A stretch of 15,051 nt of DNA, from positions 1 to 15,051 of the forward strand of contig RGCY01000012.1 of assembly GCA_009918865.1 (NCBI GenBank), given 5' to 3'. Below the pieces are notes generated by a model. The model did not search any database. It was given only the letters and a program-made list of their open reading frames with translations, and had not been told where the DNA came from. Positions 14,686 to 15,051 of this stretch are shown here, piece by piece. The position numbers and the translations under genes are program-made. The stretch comes from Actinomycetota bacterium. Its GTDB lineage: Bacteria; Actinomycetota; Actinomycetes; S36-B12; UBA5976. The stretch's first letter is position 1. Every line of letters begins with the position of its first letter.

Positions 14686-15051
14686 TCAGTGAAGTTTGCG
14701 GTCCATGTCTGCGTTGTACATCTCAAGTGATTCCTCAATGGCCCCGTCATTGATGATTTCACCGCTACGAACATATATACCGCGCGTGCAGAAGCGAAGC
14801 AGGTCAGTTTCACTGTGCGAAACCAAGAACAATGTTCGGTCTTGTTCGAGCAGAGACTCCATGCGCTGGTAGCACTTCTCTTTGAAGTTGCGGTCACCCA
14901 CAGCGAGAACTTCATCGACGAGCACGATGGGTTCCTCGATGCTTGTCATAACTGAAAACCCCAGCCGAACTTTCATGCCGGACGAGAAATGCCGAAAAGG
15001 CGTGTCTAGAAAGTCGCGAACCTCAGCAAAATCGACAATGTCATCGAATCG
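14686..15051 (-). CDS. Polysaccharide-export ABC transporter ATPase (Wzt/TagH/RfbE-like), N-terminus beyond window
   Basis: The last 122 codons of a minus-strand gene are present, ending in TGA at 14686-14688. The frame is open to the right edge, so the internal Met at 14976 is not the true start. It begins RFDDIVDFAEVRDFLDTPFR, then the ABC signature HFSSGMKVRLGFSV, Walker B IVLVDEVLAVGD with the D-loop, KCYQRMESLL, and the H-loop SHS. The pattern of signature, DEVLAVGD and KC-x2-RM is typical of ATPases of ABC-2 exporters for O-antigen, teichoic acid or galactan. Walker A and the N-terminus lie outside the window. With a membrane permease, probably encoded nearby, it would export a lipid-linked glycan that the convergent LCP enzyme might attach to the wall. 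That link is inference. The C-terminal tail is short, with no carbohydrate-binding domain as in some Wzt proteins. Confidence 0.9.
   Translation of the reverse strand, partial: RFDDIVDFAEVRDFLDTPFRHFSSGMKVRLGFSVMTSIEEPIVLVDEVLAVGDRNFKEKCYQRMESLLEQDRTLFLVSHSETDLLRFCTRGIYVRSGEIINDGAIEESLEMYNADMDRKLH

Noticed and set aside
14686..14976. Short ABC ATPase starting at Met 14976
   Set aside because: The frame is open upstream to the window edge, and the essential ABC signature SSGM ends at this very Met, so the gene must begin further right.

Overview
The window looks like a chromosomal segment of an actinobacterium (Actinomycetota) of moderate GC content. The main evidence is a WhiB protein with the WhiB2/WhmD signature, a TIGR03089-type protein, a DUF5719-type secreted protein, an LCP (LytR-CpsA-Psr) phosphotransferase with a LytR_C domain, and a mannose-1-phosphate guanylyltransferase. 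Related actinobacterial genomes carry whiB2, manC, TIGR03089 and LCP genes close together, so this is probably a core cell-envelope locus rather than a mobile island. I saw no tRNA, rRNA, CRISPR array, transposase or phage gene. Genus-level placement is not possible from this sequence alone.

Layout, left to right. (1) 1-1275, minus: secreted DUF5719-like protein, C-terminus cut by the window edge. (2) 1272-4577, minus: large polytopic GT2 glycosyltransferase, overlapping the DUF5719 start by ATGA. (3) 4589-4621: two competing hairpins between the glycosyltransferase and whiB2. (4) 4627-4902, minus: whiB2, with a good SigA-like promoter (4984-5013) and a perfect 10-bp-arm inverted repeat touching its Shine-Dalgarno. 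(5) 5053-6012, minus: AlkA-like HhH-GPD DNA glycosylase, GTGA-coupled to (6) 6009-7094, minus: GDP-mannose pyrophosphorylase (ManC). (7) 7136-7819, plus: TIGR03089 protein, divergent from manC. (8) 7902-12855, minus: a very large secreted peptidoglycan hydrolase that joins a PGRP/amidase_2 domain, a FlgD-like Ig domain, cell-wall-binding (CWB2) repeats and a SpoIID domain, with Ser/Thr-rich linkers. Its last ~100 residues lie in another frame behind an apparent single-base frameshift near 8190-8205. (9) 13222-14622, plus: LCP protein. (10) 14686-15051, minus: C-terminal part of a Wzt/TagH/RfbE-like polysaccharide ABC transporter ATPase, cut by the right edge.

How it fits together (inference): ManC makes GDP-mannose for glycan or lipoglycan synthesis. 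The membrane GT2 and its coupled secreted DUF5719 partner probably act on an envelope glycan. The ABC ATPase would energise export of a polysaccharide, and the LCP enzyme would attach a lipid-linked glycopolymer to peptidoglycan. The amidase-SpoIID protein would cut peptidoglycan for remodelling or daughter-cell separation. WhiB2, whose family is linked to septation and division in actinobacteria, sits in the middle and is a plausible regulator. The most notable items are the one-chain amidase plus SpoIID architecture with its C-terminal frameshift, and the RNA-structure signals on both sides of whiB2.
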